From: JBCCAG01 sp050330955 | Lineage (GTDB): Bacteria > Cyanobacteriota > Cyanobacteriia > CAKZMO01 | Assembly: GCA_050330955.1 (NCBI GenBank) | Contig: JBHJHJ010000012.1 | Coordinates: forward strand, 1-43,654 | Length of the DNA stretch: 43,654 nucleotides | Direction of reading: 5' to 3' | Shown here: positions 33,004 through 41,081 of the stretch, piece after piece | Layout: every line of letters starts with the position of its first letter | Position numbering within the stretch: the first letter of the stretch is position 1 | Translations under genes and position numbers: made by a program | Notes under the pieces: generated by a model | Told to the model about the DNA's origin: nothing | The model's input: only the letters and a program-made list of their open reading frames with translations | Database searches by the model: none

Positions 33004-33801
33004 CTATGCGCCGCTGCCAGCATTGATTGCCGTAGCTGGATTGGACTGACCCAAATCGACGGGGCCCGACGCCACCTCGCGGGGCGAGAATCGGCCCAGA
33101 GCACCATAGCTGGCTAAACCCAGATACTCCCGGGCGATGAGGAACTTAGTTTGGGCCTGGGATAGAGTCTTGGGCAGGGGCGTGGCGTAGGGCACAGCGT
33201 CAAACCCTAAACTGCGAAAGGTAAGCAGCGATCGCGGCATGTGGGCCTGGTCTGTGACCAGCACAATACGCGTTACCCCCTGGGGCTGAAGAATATTGGC
33301 GGTGTACTGGGTATTTTCCTCGGTGGTGCTGGAGCAGGGCTCGCCATCCACCGCACCTTCGGGAACGCCCTTTGCCCTCAGCTTTTGAATCAGCTCGGGG
33401 GCATCGCCACGTCCGCTGACAAAGATTCGCGGCGCAGCCCCGTTTTCCCACAGGGCGTATGCCGCGTTGATACGGGCGTTTTGAAGCTGCCTACCGCGTC
33501 CTAAAACGACGATGGCATCTGCCTGTATGTCTCCTGTTGACGCTGAAGTGAGGGCAGTCAATCCCCGCATCCCCAGGGGGATTGTGAGGGGCGATGCGGC
33601 GAAAAAGTAGAGCGCTAAAAGGCTGAAACAGAGGCCGCTGACCAAGCGCTTGAACGGCAGTTTAATTAACCACGGGAGGCCCGCTAACGTTAAAAGCATT
33701 ACCGCAACGAATCTAACGTTGCTCAGCCAAGTGAAAGTTTGCCAAGTCAAACCCGCCCATTTGCTAGCGGATGTTTCAAGACAAATAGTCGGGTCAATCA
33801 T
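33004..33801 (-). CDS. YdcF/SanA-like (DUF218) membrane protein
   Basis: The 265-residue protein has two hydrophobic segments in the first 75 residues (VRFVAVMLLTLAGLPWLI, LVSGLCFSLLALYFFAASPL). The DUF218 domain follows: ADAIVVLGRGRQLQNARINA, RIFVSGRGDAPELIQKL, TTEENTQYTANIL and IVLVTDQAHMPRSLLTFRSL. Relatives such as ElyC and SanA affect envelope integrity and peptidoglycan or lipid-carrier metabolism. The specific role here is unknown. Confidence 0.9.
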   Translation of the reverse strand: MIDPTICLETSASKWAGLTWQTFTWLSNVRFVAVMLLTLAGLPWLIKLPFKRLVSGLCFSLLALYFFAASPLTIPLGMRGLTALTSASTGDIQADAIVVLGRGRQLQNARINAAYALWENGAAPRIFVSGRGDAPELIQKLRAKGVPEGAVDGEPCSSTTEENTQYTANILQPQGVTRIVLVTDQAHMPRSLLTFRSLGFDAVPYATPLPKTLSQAQTKFLIAREYLGLASYGALGRFSPREVASGPVDLGQSNPATAINAGSGA

Positions 33802-33884
33802 GGGATGAGGTCCTGTGAGACGGAGAACTGGGTCGTCGATGACTACTGGCTAATCCAACATAGCCAACCTGAAATCGGGAACCG

Positions 33885-34058
33885 ATGTCGATTTCTCGTA
33901 AACATCGTGCTCTTGATGTAGCACGGGTTAAGTTGCCCAGTGAATGGGAAGACGTCGATTTTCGTCAGATTTGGCTACACCGCCATAGATTTTTTGCCAT
34001 TGCAGCAGGCGATCGCCCCAAAGCCACATCTAGCAAGGCTTATGCAATACCCGACTAA
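33885..34058 (+). CDS. Possible small protein (57 residues)
   Basis: ATG 33885 opens a frame encoding MSISRKHRALDVARVKLPSE, WEDVDFRQIWLHRHRFFAIA and AGDRPKATSSKAYAIPD with TAA at 34056-34058. The composition is protein-like and highly basic. A hairpin with a distal T-run overlaps its stop codon, which suits a real transcription unit. The ribosome-binding site is weak and I know no homologue. The rest of the 33802-34148 gap shows nothing else. Confidence 0.45.
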   Translation: MSISRKHRALDVARVKLPSEWEDVDFRQIWLHRHRFFAIAAGDRPKATSSKAYAIPD

Positions 34059-34087
34059 TAAAGTCGGGTATGTTTGACGCTATTTTT
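34047..34087 (+). terminator. Hairpin with downstream T-run, upstream of thrC
   Basis: ATACCCGACT (34047-34056) pairs with AGTCGGGTAT (34062-34071), followed after 8 bases by a run of T at 34080-34087. It overlaps the stop codon of the 57-residue ORF and lies about 60 bp before the thrC ATG. It may end the small transcript or attenuate thrC. Confidence 0.55.
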
Positions 34088-34148
34088 TTCACCGTGATAC
34101 CATCACTACAACAAATTGATAAAGCGCAAGACTCAAAGAGAAAATTCC

Positions 34149-35459
34149 ATGACCCAGTCCCTCAATCGCATCACCGACCCCCGCCTCAGCAGCGCCACCT
34201 TCACCGCGCTGAAGTGTAAAGAGTGCGGAGCACAGTACGAGCCCAAAGCGCTCCACGTCTGCGAAGAGTGCTTTGGCCCCCTCGAAGTGAGCTATGACTA
34301 TGACGCCATCCGTCGGCTGACGAGCCGCGAAGTGATTGAGGCCGGTCCCCACTCCATCTGGCGCTACCGCCCTTTCCTACCCGTCGAGACCAATACTCCC
34401 ATTGACGTGGGCACCGGACTAACGCCGCTGCTGAAAGCCAACCGGCTGGCTCGCCGCCTGGGCCTCAAAAATCTCTACATCAAGAACGACGCGGTCAACA
34501 TGCCCACCCTCAGCTTCAAGGACCGGGTGGTGTCTGTGGCCCTCACCCGCGCCCGCGAGCTGGGCTTTTCTACGGTCTCCTGCGCCAGCACGGGCAACCT
34601 AGCCAACTCCACGGCGGCGATCGCCGCCCACGCCGGTCTAGACTGCTGCGTCTTTATTCCCTCTGACCTTGAAGCCGGCAAAGTGTTGGGCACCCTAGTC
34701 TACGGCCCTACCCTAATGGCTGTAGAAGGCAACTATGACCAGGTGAACCGCCTGTGTTCTGAGGTGGCCAACACCCACGGCTGGGGCTTTGTGAACATCA
34801 ACCTACGCCCCTACTACTCTGAAGGCTCCAAGACTCTGGGCTTTGAGGTGGCTGAGCAGTTGGGCTGGCAGCTCCCCGACCACATCGTTGCGCCCCTAGC
34901 ATCCGGCTCCCTCTACAGCAAAATCTACAAGGGCTTCCAAGAATTCATCAAAGTGGGTCTGGTGGACGACAAGCCCGTGCGCTTCAGCGGCGCTCAAGCC
35001 GAAGGCTGCTCCCCCATCTACCAAGCCTACAAAGAAGGCCGTGACTTCATTACCCCCGTTAAGCCCAACACCATTGCCAAGTCCATTGCTATCGGCAACC
35101 CGGCTGACGGCGTCTACGCCCTGGACCTGGCCCGCAAGACTAATGGCAACATTGAGGCGGTGACCGACGCAGAGATCGTGGACGGCATCAAGCTGCTGGC
35201 GGAAACTGAAGGCGTCTTCACGGAGACGGCGGGCGGCACTACCATTGCCGTACTGAAGAAGCTGGTGGAAGCGGGCAAGATCGACCCTGACGAAACTACG
35301 GTGGCCTACATCACAGGCAACGGCCTCAAGACCCAAGAAGCGGTACAAGATCACATCGGCGAGCCGTTCTTGATTGAGCCTAAGCTCGACAGCTTTGAGC
35401 GAGCGCTGGAGCGGGCCCAAACCCTGGGGCGCTTGGAGTGGCAGCAGACCATTGTTTAG
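34149..35459 (+). CDS. thrC: Threonine synthase
   Basis: ThrC converts O-phosphohomoserine to threonine using pyridoxal phosphate. ATG 34149 (after AAAGAG) gives 436 residues; an upstream TTG in frame is not needed. The N-terminus carries a zinc-ribbon-like set of cysteines (LKCKECGAQYEPKALHVCEE), then the PLP lysine in PTLSFKDRVVSVAL and STGNLANSTAAIAAHAG. Toward the end come IAIGNPADGVYALDLARKT and TETAGGTTIAVLKKL. The MoaD/ThiS-like gene that follows is a frequent neighbour of this type of threonine synthase. Repeat copy 3 separates them. Confidence 0.96.
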   Translation: MTQSLNRITDPRLSSATFTALKCKECGAQYEPKALHVCEECFGPLEVSYDYDAIRRLTSREVIEAGPHSIWRYRPFLPVETNTPIDVGTGLTPLLKANRLARRLGLKNLYIKNDAVNMPTLSFKDRVVSVALTRARELGFSTVSCASTGNLANSTAAIAAHAGLDCCVFIPSDLEAGKVLGTLVYGPTLMAVEGNYDQVNRLCSEVANTHGWGFVNINLRPYYSEGSKTLGFEVAEQLGWQLPDHIVAPLASGSLYSKIYKGFQEFIKVGLVDDKPVRFSGAQAEGCSPIYQAYKEGRDFITPVKPNTIAKSIAIGNPADGVYALDLARKTNGNIEAVTDAEIVDGIKLLAETEGVFTETAGGTTIAVLKKLVEAGKIDPDETTVAYITGNGLKTQEAVQDHIGEPFLIEPKLDSFERALERAQTLGRLEWQQTIV

Positions 35460-35507
35460 ATTGCACGGTGTGATTACCTCCTCCACATCCCGTCGGGACA
35501 TGGCAAT

Positions 35508-35648
35508 GTACCTGTTTAGCGTTTTCGGAAAAGGTGCCGTACGTCTCGGCTTCACCCCCCCAATCCCCCCTTGGTAAGGGGGGAAGCATAGTTCTCCCCC
35601 TTACTAAGGGGGAGCTAGAGGGGGTAATCTAGGCCGCTAAACACATAC
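35508..35648. repeat. Hairpin-forming dispersed repeat (MITE-like), copy 3
   Basis: The core is 141 bp with ends GTACCTGTTTAGCG and CGCTAAACACATAC and an inner palindrome TTGGTAAGG.../...CCTTACTAA with one G-T wobble. The extended flanks shared by copies 1 and 2 are absent or too diverged to see, so this copy may be shorter or older. It lies between thrC and the sulfur-carrier gene. Confidence 0.78.
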
Positions 35649-35698
35649 CCGACCGCACGGTTACGCCCTATTGAATTCCTTCTAAATCTACAAATTCC

Positions 35699-35974
35699 AT
35701 GACCGTCAAAGTTCTTATTCCCACCCCGCTGCAGAAATTCACCAAAAATCAGGCCACCGTCGAATGCGAAGGCAGCGACATTTCAGCCTTGCTCGATTCC
35801 TTAGAGCAGCAATGCCCCGGCATTAAGTCTCGTCTGTGTGACGACGAAGGTAAGCTGCGCCGCTTCGTTAACTTCTACGTTAACAGTGAAGATATCCGCT
35901 TTCTTGACGGACAGAGCACTGCTCTCAGTGAAGGAGATGAAGTGAGCATCGTGCCCGCTGTTGCAGGGGGCTAA
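35699..35974 (+). CDS. MoaD/ThiS-family sulfur carrier protein
   Basis: The 91-residue ubiquitin-like protein ends in Val-Ala-Gly-Gly, the diglycine tail that is adenylated and then carries sulfur as thiocarboxylate. It begins MTVKVLIPTPLQKFTKNQAT and includes the segment LSEGDEVSIVPAVAGG typical of the family. Its position after thrC suggests a role in sulfur transfer for amino-acid synthesis rather than in molybdopterin or thiamine synthesis, since no moa or thi genes are close. Confidence 0.88.
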   Translation: MTVKVLIPTPLQKFTKNQATVECEGSDISALLDSLEQQCPGIKSRLCDDEGKLRRFVNFYVNSEDIRFLDGQSTALSEGDEVSIVPAVAGG

Positions 35975-36001
35975 AAAAAATCCCGACGAAACCGCCGGGA
36001 T
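35973..36001 (-). terminator. Factor-independent terminator for the htrA gene (minus strand)
   Basis: ATCCCG (35980-35985) pairs with CGGGAT (35996-36001). On the minus strand the hairpin is followed by eight T (35973-35980). It lies just past the sulfur-carrier gene and about 110 bp beyond the htrA stop, so it ends the convergent htrA transcript. Confidence 0.75.
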
Positions 36002-36109
36002 CTAGAGAGACGAGCTGTGCAACACTCTTCTTTATTTTGGCCTTTGGGTCATATAAATTACATAAACTCGAAGTGAATGTACGGAGTCGCGGATAAAGTT
36101 TTAGGTAAG

Positions 36110-37282
36110 CTATGTACTCCCTAGATTTGCTGTCCTAACCGGGATTCGGACCGACTGCTCTCCTCGGCGGACCTGGAGCTGTAAATTTTGCCCAACTTCT
36201 GCAGCATCAACCCAGGTCTGAAGGTCCGCTGCAGAAGTGACGGCCTGGCCATCGACCGATACGATGACGTCACCTCTCCGCAGCCCGGACGATGCCGCTG
36301 GCGTTCCCGGCTGAATGCCGGTGACTAATACCCCATTAACTTCCGGCAACACGACTGTCGAGTTGGGATCTCGATTGTTGTCTTGGGCAATTCGCGGAGT
36401 TAGTGTGGCAATCTGGACACCAATAAATGGGTGGTCCACTTGCTCACCCCGAGCCAGTTGTGGGGTGATCTCTTTAACTTTGTTGATTGGAATCGCAAAG
36501 CCAATTCCATTTGCGTTGGCGCGGATAGCGGTGTTAACCCCAATCACGGCTCCGCGATCGTTGAGCAACGGCCCCCCAGAATTTCCGGGGTTGATCGCTG
36601 CGTCAGTTTGAATAAACTCCAGCCGCTTGTCAGGAATTCCCACGGCGCTGCTGGAGCGGTTAAGCGTGCTGACAATGCCCAAGGTTACCGTATTGTCGAG
36701 ACCGAGTGGATTGCCCACGGCGATCGCCCAGTCCCCCACCTTAACTTGATCCGAGTCCCCTAACGTCGCTACGGGCAAGTCAGAACTGCCTGAAATGCGC
36801 ACCACTGCTAAGTCAGTGATTTCATCCGCACCTAGAACTTCGCCGTTGAACGTGCGGCCATCTTTAAGACGAACGCTGACGCGATCGGCCCGGTCCACTA
36901 CGTGGGCGTTTGTCAAAATCAGTCCGTTGCTGTCAATAATGAATCCCGAGCCTTGGCCACGCAGACGCTGCTCAAAAGATGGATTAGGCCCCGTCTGATC
37001 ACCAAAAAACGGGCGAAAAAAGGGATCGTCGAACAATGGATTGTTGAAACGGCGGGTTACCGTTCTCTCTGTGTCGATTCGAACGACGGCCTTGCCTACC
37101 GTCTCAACGGCACTCGCCACAAAGTTTTGGGTTTGCGGAACTTGGGCGAGGAGGACAGTATGACGCTCTAGCAGCGGTGCCGGCGCTGACCAGGCGGCGG
37201 CTGGCGCCATCACCAGCAGCACTACGCTAAGCACTGCGGCAAATAATCGAATCAAACGTGTGTTCTGCATTGCTCTAAACAT
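36110..37282 (-). CDS. HtrA/Deg-family serine protease (HhoA/HhoB-like) with one PDZ domain
   Basis: The 390-residue protein (or 386 from the second ATG at 37270) has a signal peptide (LIRLFAAVLSVVLLVMAPAA, cut near WSA). Its trypsin-like domain has a complete catalytic triad: His127 in LTNAHVVD, Asp157 in ITDLAVVRI and Ser235 in NPGNSGGPLL. One PDZ domain follows at about 283-385 (HPFIGVQIATLTPRI, GLRRGDVIVSVDGQAVTSAA). Such enzymes degrade damaged proteins in the periplasm, lumen or plasma membrane. It is divergent from a second, PDZ-less family member at 37909. Confidence 0.95.
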   Translation of the reverse strand: MFRAMQNTRLIRLFAAVLSVVLLVMAPAAAWSAPAPLLERHTVLLAQVPQTQNFVASAVETVGKAVVRIDTERTVTRRFNNPLFDDPFFRPFFGDQTGPNPSFEQRLRGQGSGFIIDSNGLILTNAHVVDRADRVSVRLKDGRTFNGEVLGADEITDLAVVRISGSSDLPVATLGDSDQVKVGDWAIAVGNPLGLDNTVTLGIVSTLNRSSSAVGIPDKRLEFIQTDAAINPGNSGGPLLNDRGAVIGVNTAIRANANGIGFAIPINKVKEITPQLARGEQVDHPFIGVQIATLTPRIAQDNNRDPNSTVVLPEVNGVLVTGIQPGTPAASSGLRRGDVIVSVDGQAVTSAADLQTWVDAAEVGQNLQLQVRRGEQSVRIPVRTANLGST

Positions 37283-37908
37283 CTATGCGCAGCCGTGGGC
37301 TAGCTTATCTCCACAATTCTAGCGGCTCCACATAGGCTTACTTTGCCCTTGGTAGACGGCTTTCCGTACTGGCTTGGGGTGCAATCATCCCAAACGATAC
37401 GACACAGGCGACAGGAGCAGCGCGGTTAGTAATTTAAAAGAAAAAAGCCTGGTCTGTGAAAAGCCCCCAGGAAGACCAGGCAGTCGGCTTAAGTAACCCA
37501 TCCAGAGACGAAGCGAAGCAACAATGCCCCCTCAGTTGCCTAACCGCTCGGATGTGCTCTTTAGCAGTTACCCATATTGTGCCGCTTTCTACACAGTCGA
37601 GCTTCGTTGGAAATACTGAAGTTAGTAAATGAAGTTGCTGAAACCTGCAGGCTGGTGGCGATGTTATTTCCGTATGATTACGGGGTCGTTTCCCACAAAC
37701 CCTCAAAGTCGGGTGCTGTGCTCGCAGCATACTCGCAGGTGTCGTGTGGCCTAAGGCGCGCCGGATTTTGAGCCAGAAGCGCCATCTTAAGCAGCAGAAC
37801 CAGCATGAGACTGTAGAGATTTTCGGATTGATGCCCCCTGCGACATCGCGCTATGGTACTGATATACTCAACGTCTAAACGTCTTCTTCGTCGGGGTATT
37901 GCTTGACT
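37283..37908. other. Divergent intergenic region between two HtrA-family genes
   Basis: Apart from the candidate small RNA, I see no supported gene. The 98-codon minus-strand frame at 37434-37730 and the 64-codon plus-strand frame at 37577-37771 have random-looking composition. Confidence 0.5.
37438..37600 (-). ncRNA. Candidate small RNA ending in a strong terminator
   Basis: GCCTGGTCT (37483-37491 on the minus strand) pairs with AGACCAGGC (37447-37455), followed on the minus strand by TTTTTT and CTTTT (37436-37446), a textbook terminator. No protein gene lies upstream of it on that strand. The 600-bp gap between the two protease genes has no convincing ORF. An RNA starting somewhere near 37560-37600 would fit. 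The D-arm-like CCGAGCGGTTAGGCA was considered, but no tRNA can be folded. The 5' end and the identity are unknown. Confidence 0.4.
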
Positions 37909-38940
37909 ATGGCGTATCCGCCTCAGCGGTTGTCTCGCCCATCAAATTCCTCAGGGTCCTCTCCTCAGGGTTCCGCCAGCGCCACGGCACGGAAATCAGC
38001 ACGTCCAGCGTCACGGCTGCTGTACTGCCTATTGTTTGTTGCAGTGGTTCTGCTGTTGAGCGATCGCAGCCCAGCCCCGTCTGAAAGCGTAAAGTCGAGA
38101 TCGAGTGAGCTTTCTGTTGCAGCGCCATCGTCTGCCGAGGCGCCGCAAGGCACAGTAGCACAACCAGGTCAGGCACAAAAGGCCCTGCCGCCAGCACCCT
38201 CTAAGAATAGGCCAGCGGGCATCGCACCACAAACGGCGAATGGTTCCGCCGCGCCTCGACCTAGTGCTCCACAGCGTCATCCGCTCCCGCCCAGTGCCTT
38301 CCAGCCCCCGTCTTCCATCGCAGATTTGGTGGAGCAAGTTAGCCCCGCTGTCGTCCAGGTTCAACCCGCTGCTCAATCTATCGCTGGCCGAGCGCGGTCG
38401 AACTTTTCTATGGGCACCGGCGTTCAGCATCTTTCCGGTTCGGGAATGTTTATCAGATCCGATGGGCTCATTGTGACCAACGCCCACGTCGTCGGCGACA
38501 GCTCGGAGGCCAAAATCGTTTTACAGCACGGCCAGGACTTGCTTGGGCAAGTGATTTACCGCAACCCCAACCTGGATGTTGCCCTCGTTCGGGTAGACCA
38601 AGGAACCTATCCCACCGTCGTCCTCGGAGATTCCGATCGCCTCCGCCCCGGGGAGTGGGCGATCGCCATCGGTAGCCCAATGGGGCTAAGCAACACGGTA
38701 ACGGTGGGCATCATCAGCGCTATCAACCGCCAGGGAAAAGATCTGCAGCTCGTAGAGCGCCCTGGTCCCTTTATTCAAACCGACGCGGCAATTAATCCCG
38801 GCAGCTCAGGAGGGCCGTTGCTCAACGCCGCCGGAGAAGTAATTGGCATCAATACTGCGGTGCTCGAAGGCACTCAGGGTTTAGGGTTTGCGGTCCCCAT
38901 TAACGCGGTTCGACCCATCTTGGAATCGGGCTCGCTTTAG
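37909..38940 (+). CDS. HtrA-like trypsin-domain protein without PDZ, membrane-anchored
   Basis: ATG 37909 gives 343 residues (a TTG two codons earlier is also in frame). A basic, Ser-rich cytosolic start is followed by one membrane anchor (about residues 36-50, LLYCLLFVAVVLLL). A Pro/Ala/Ser-rich linker of about 75 residues comes next, then a trypsin-like domain with His193 (VTNAHVVG), Asp223 (NPNLDVALVRV) and Ser300 (NPGSSGGPLL). The usual GNSGG is GSSGG here, which keeps the serine. The protein ends right after the protease domain (PINAVRPILESGSL), so it has no PDZ. The linker may span the periplasm. Its role is unknown. Confidence 0.88.
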   Translation: MAYPPQRLSRPSNSSGSSPQGSASATARKSARPASRLLYCLLFVAVVLLLSDRSPAPSESVKSRSSELSVAAPSSAEAPQGTVAQPGQAQKALPPAPSKNRPAGIAPQTANGSAAPRPSAPQRHPLPPSAFQPPSSIADLVEQVSPAVVQVQPAAQSIAGRARSNFSMGTGVQHLSGSGMFIRSDGLIVTNAHVVGDSSEAKIVLQHGQDLLGQVIYRNPNLDVALVRVDQGTYPTVVLGDSDRLRPGEWAIAIGSPMGLSNTVTVGIISAINRQGKDLQLVERPGPFIQTDAAINPGSSGGPLLNAAGEVIGINTAVLEGTQGLGFAVPINAVRPILESGSL

Positions 38941-38984
38941 CTCGCCTGCAAGAGTAGACCTCGGCAAACCTGAATAATTGGTAT

Positions 38985-39016
38985 AGCCATCGCCACAAGT
39001 CTTTGTGCGCGATGGC
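38985..39016. terminator. Hairpin downstream of the PDZ-less protease gene
   Basis: AGCCATCGC pairs with GCGATGGCT, with a further inner CACAA/TTGTG stem. It begins 45 bp after the stop codon, so it may help end this transcript. The outer stem is the same as in the hairpin at 2678-2709, although the loop differs. There is no T-run. The rest of the gap to 39178 shows nothing clear. Confidence 0.45.
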
Positions 39017-39178
39017 TCGCCGCTTCGCTGCAGGGTTGTTCGGTTCAGCACCAAAAATCTCCTAAGCGAAGTGGCCAGCGCTATAAAAGAAAAGGGGGCG
39101 CTGTCCGTCCTCCTTCCACGTCACGAGCGATTTAGTATCGCTAGATGATTAAAATAACAGTGTTCGCGTAATCCCTCT

Positions 39179-39760
39179 ATGATTTTTGAGGCTTTAAAAG
39201 CTATGCCGATTCTGAGTTGGATCCTGGCAGCGTTACTCGTCATTGTCCCCCTTCCTGATGTGGCCCCTGTCCCAATGACGAGCTTAAGCGTGACGATTGA
39301 TTCAGCACACCGCTCGCCCTCCGTGCAGGCCCTACCCATGGGCGCACTGCCTGGACTGGGCAAGATTTTTGCCGGCACGCCCAAAGACCTCGGACTAGAA
39401 GACGGCCAGCTCTCCCCATGCCCAGATTCGCCCAACTGCGTCGTCAGCCAAAACGCCGATCCAGAGCACGCGATCGCCCCCATTGCTTACCAGACAACTC
39501 AAGAAGACGCCTACGCCAAGCTGTTGGAGATTTTGTCGGTTGTGCCCCGTACCACCGTGGTTCGGCAGGAGGACCGCTATATCCGGGCTGAGGCCAGCAG
39601 CCGTCTCCTGGGGTTTGTCGACGACGTCGAGTTTTTCTTCCCGACGGATGAGAATGTGATTCACATGCGCTCAGCCGCTCGTCTGGGGGAGTCTGATCTC
39701 GGGGTCAATCGCAGGCGGCTAGAGCAAATCCGTCTGGCGGCTCAAGATTTGGGGCTCTAG
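39179..39760 (+). CDS. DUF1499 family protein, exported
   Basis: The 193-residue protein has a hydrophobic N-terminus (MPILSWILAALLVIVPL) that could be a signal peptide or anchor. The DUF1499 domain follows, starting at SPCPDSPNCVVSQNADPEHA with two cysteines, then YIRAEASSRLLGFVDDVEFF and VIHMRSAARLGESDLGVNRR. The family is common in cyanobacteria, plastids and proteobacteria; its biochemical role is unknown. The start may be at 39179 or the later Met at 39203. Confidence 0.88.
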   Translation: MIFEALKAMPILSWILAALLVIVPLPDVAPVPMTSLSVTIDSAHRSPSVQALPMGALPGLGKIFAGTPKDLGLEDGQLSPCPDSPNCVVSQNADPEHAIAPIAYQTTQEDAYAKLLEILSVVPRTTVVRQEDRYIRAEASSRLLGFVDDVEFFFPTDENVIHMRSAARLGESDLGVNRRRLEQIRLAAQDLGL

Positions 39761-39873
39761 CGCCAGCGCCAGCACCGCGAACTTGCTATCTTGAAATCAG
39801 CCCCTAAGATCAGCGGGCTGCTGCGTTGCCGCGCCCTTACCCATTCCCACTGAAGCTCTCCACCAAAGCGCTT

Positions 39874-41067
39874 ATGACTGACTCCGCATCGTCCCCTCGC
39901 ATCGTAATTTTAGGCGGCGGCTTCGCTGGCCTCTACGCCGCCCTCAAGCTAGACGAGCTCGCCTGGGAGCAGAAGCCCACAATCATACTCGCCGACCAGC
40001 GCGATCGCTTTGTGTTTGCTCCGCTGCTGTATGAGCTGATTAGCGGCGAATTAGAGACTTGGGAGGTGGCCCCGCCATACGTTGATTTGCTGGCCAATAC
40101 CTGTGTCCAGTTTCAGCAGCTTACCGTCTCCGGCGTTGCTGTGGACACCAAACTGGTTTACTTCCAAGACGCTGAGCCCATACCCTACGACTACCTACTG
40201 CTGGCGCTTGGGGGCGAAACGCCACTGGACATCGTGCCGGGGGCGGCAGAACATGCCCTTCCCTTCCGCACTGTAGAAGATGCCTACCGGCTGAAGCAGG
40301 CGCTCCAGCAGCTTGAGGCGTCCAATCGCGATCGCATTCGGGTGGCGGTGGTAGGCGGCGGCTACAGCGGCGTTGAGCTAGCCTGCAAGCTGTCGGACCA
40401 GCTTGGAGAGCGGGGCCGCGTCCGCATCATTGAGATGAGCGATGAAATCTTGGGTCATTCAACGGACTTTAACCGCGACGCCGCTAGCAAGGCCTTAGAA
40501 GAGCGACAGGTTTGGGTCGATCTAGAAACCAAGGTGACCCAGGTGGAGGCCGACAGCATCTCTCTAGAGTACCGGCAGCAGGTGGATACCATTCCGGTGG
40601 ACGTGGTGTTGTGGACCGTAGGCACGAAGGTGACCGAAGTGGTTACCTATATGCCTTTGGAAAAGAACGACCGGCAGAAGCTGCTGACTACGCCTACGCT
40701 GCAGACTCCCAACCATCCCGAAATTTTTGCCCTGGGTGACGTGGCCGAAGTCTATGACTCCTCAGGCGATCGCGTCCCCATTACGGCCCAAGCCGCTCTT
40801 CAGGAGGCGCAGTTCGCCGCCTGGAACATCTGGGCTTCGGCCACCAACCGTCCGCTGCTGCCCTTCCGCTATCAGCATCTCGGGGAGATGATGTCCCTGG
40901 GGGTGGATAACGCCACGTTAACGGGGCTGGGCATTACCTTAGATGGACCCATGGCCCACGTGGCTAGGCGGCTGGCCTACCTTTACCGCATGCCTACCCT
41001 TGATCACCAGGTCAAGGTCGGTCTAAACTGGGTCACCCGCCCGATTCGAGACTTGCTCGCCCTCTAG
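39874..41067 (+). CDS. ndbB: NdbB-like demethylphylloquinone reductase (type II NADH dehydrogenase fold)
   Basis: This two-dinucleotide-fold flavoprotein has 397 residues from ATG 39874; the longer frame from TTG 39826 adds no conserved sequence. FAD-binding motif: RIVILGGGFAGLYAALKL. NAD(P)H-binding motif: RVAVVGGGYSGVELACKLSD. The flavin-contacting C-terminal signature is EIFALGDVAEVYDSSGD. DQRDRFVFAPLLYELISGE, FRYQHLGEMMSLGVDNATLT and TLDHQVKVGLNWVTRPIRD closely resemble Synechocystis Slr1743, the NdbB reductase that prepares demethylphylloquinone for its last methylation in vitamin K1 synthesis. Another type II NADH dehydrogenase remains possible. Confidence 0.85.
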   Translation: MTDSASSPRIVILGGGFAGLYAALKLDELAWEQKPTIILADQRDRFVFAPLLYELISGELETWEVAPPYVDLLANTCVQFQQLTVSGVAVDTKLVYFQDAEPIPYDYLLLALGGETPLDIVPGAAEHALPFRTVEDAYRLKQALQQLEASNRDRIRVAVVGGGYSGVELACKLSDQLGERGRVRIIEMSDEILGHSTDFNRDAASKALEERQVWVDLETKVTQVEADSISLEYRQQVDTIPVDVVLWTVGTKVTEVVTYMPLEKNDRQKLLTTPTLQTPNHPEIFALGDVAEVYDSSGDRVPITAQAALQEAQFAAWNIWASATNRPLLPFRYQHLGEMMSLGVDNATLTGLGITLDGPMAHVARRLAYLYRMPTLDHQVKVGLNWVTRPIRDLLAL

Positions 41068-41081
41068 CCCCGCACTTTCGT

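Noticed and set aside
37500..37570. CCGAGCGGTTAGGCA on the minus strand, similar to a tRNA D-arm
   Set aside because: No matching T-arm or acceptor stem follows, so no tRNA can be built.
37434..37730. 98-codon minus-strand frame in the protease gap
   Set aside because: It runs through the terminator hairpin, has no family features, and looks like an accidental open frame over a possible small RNA.
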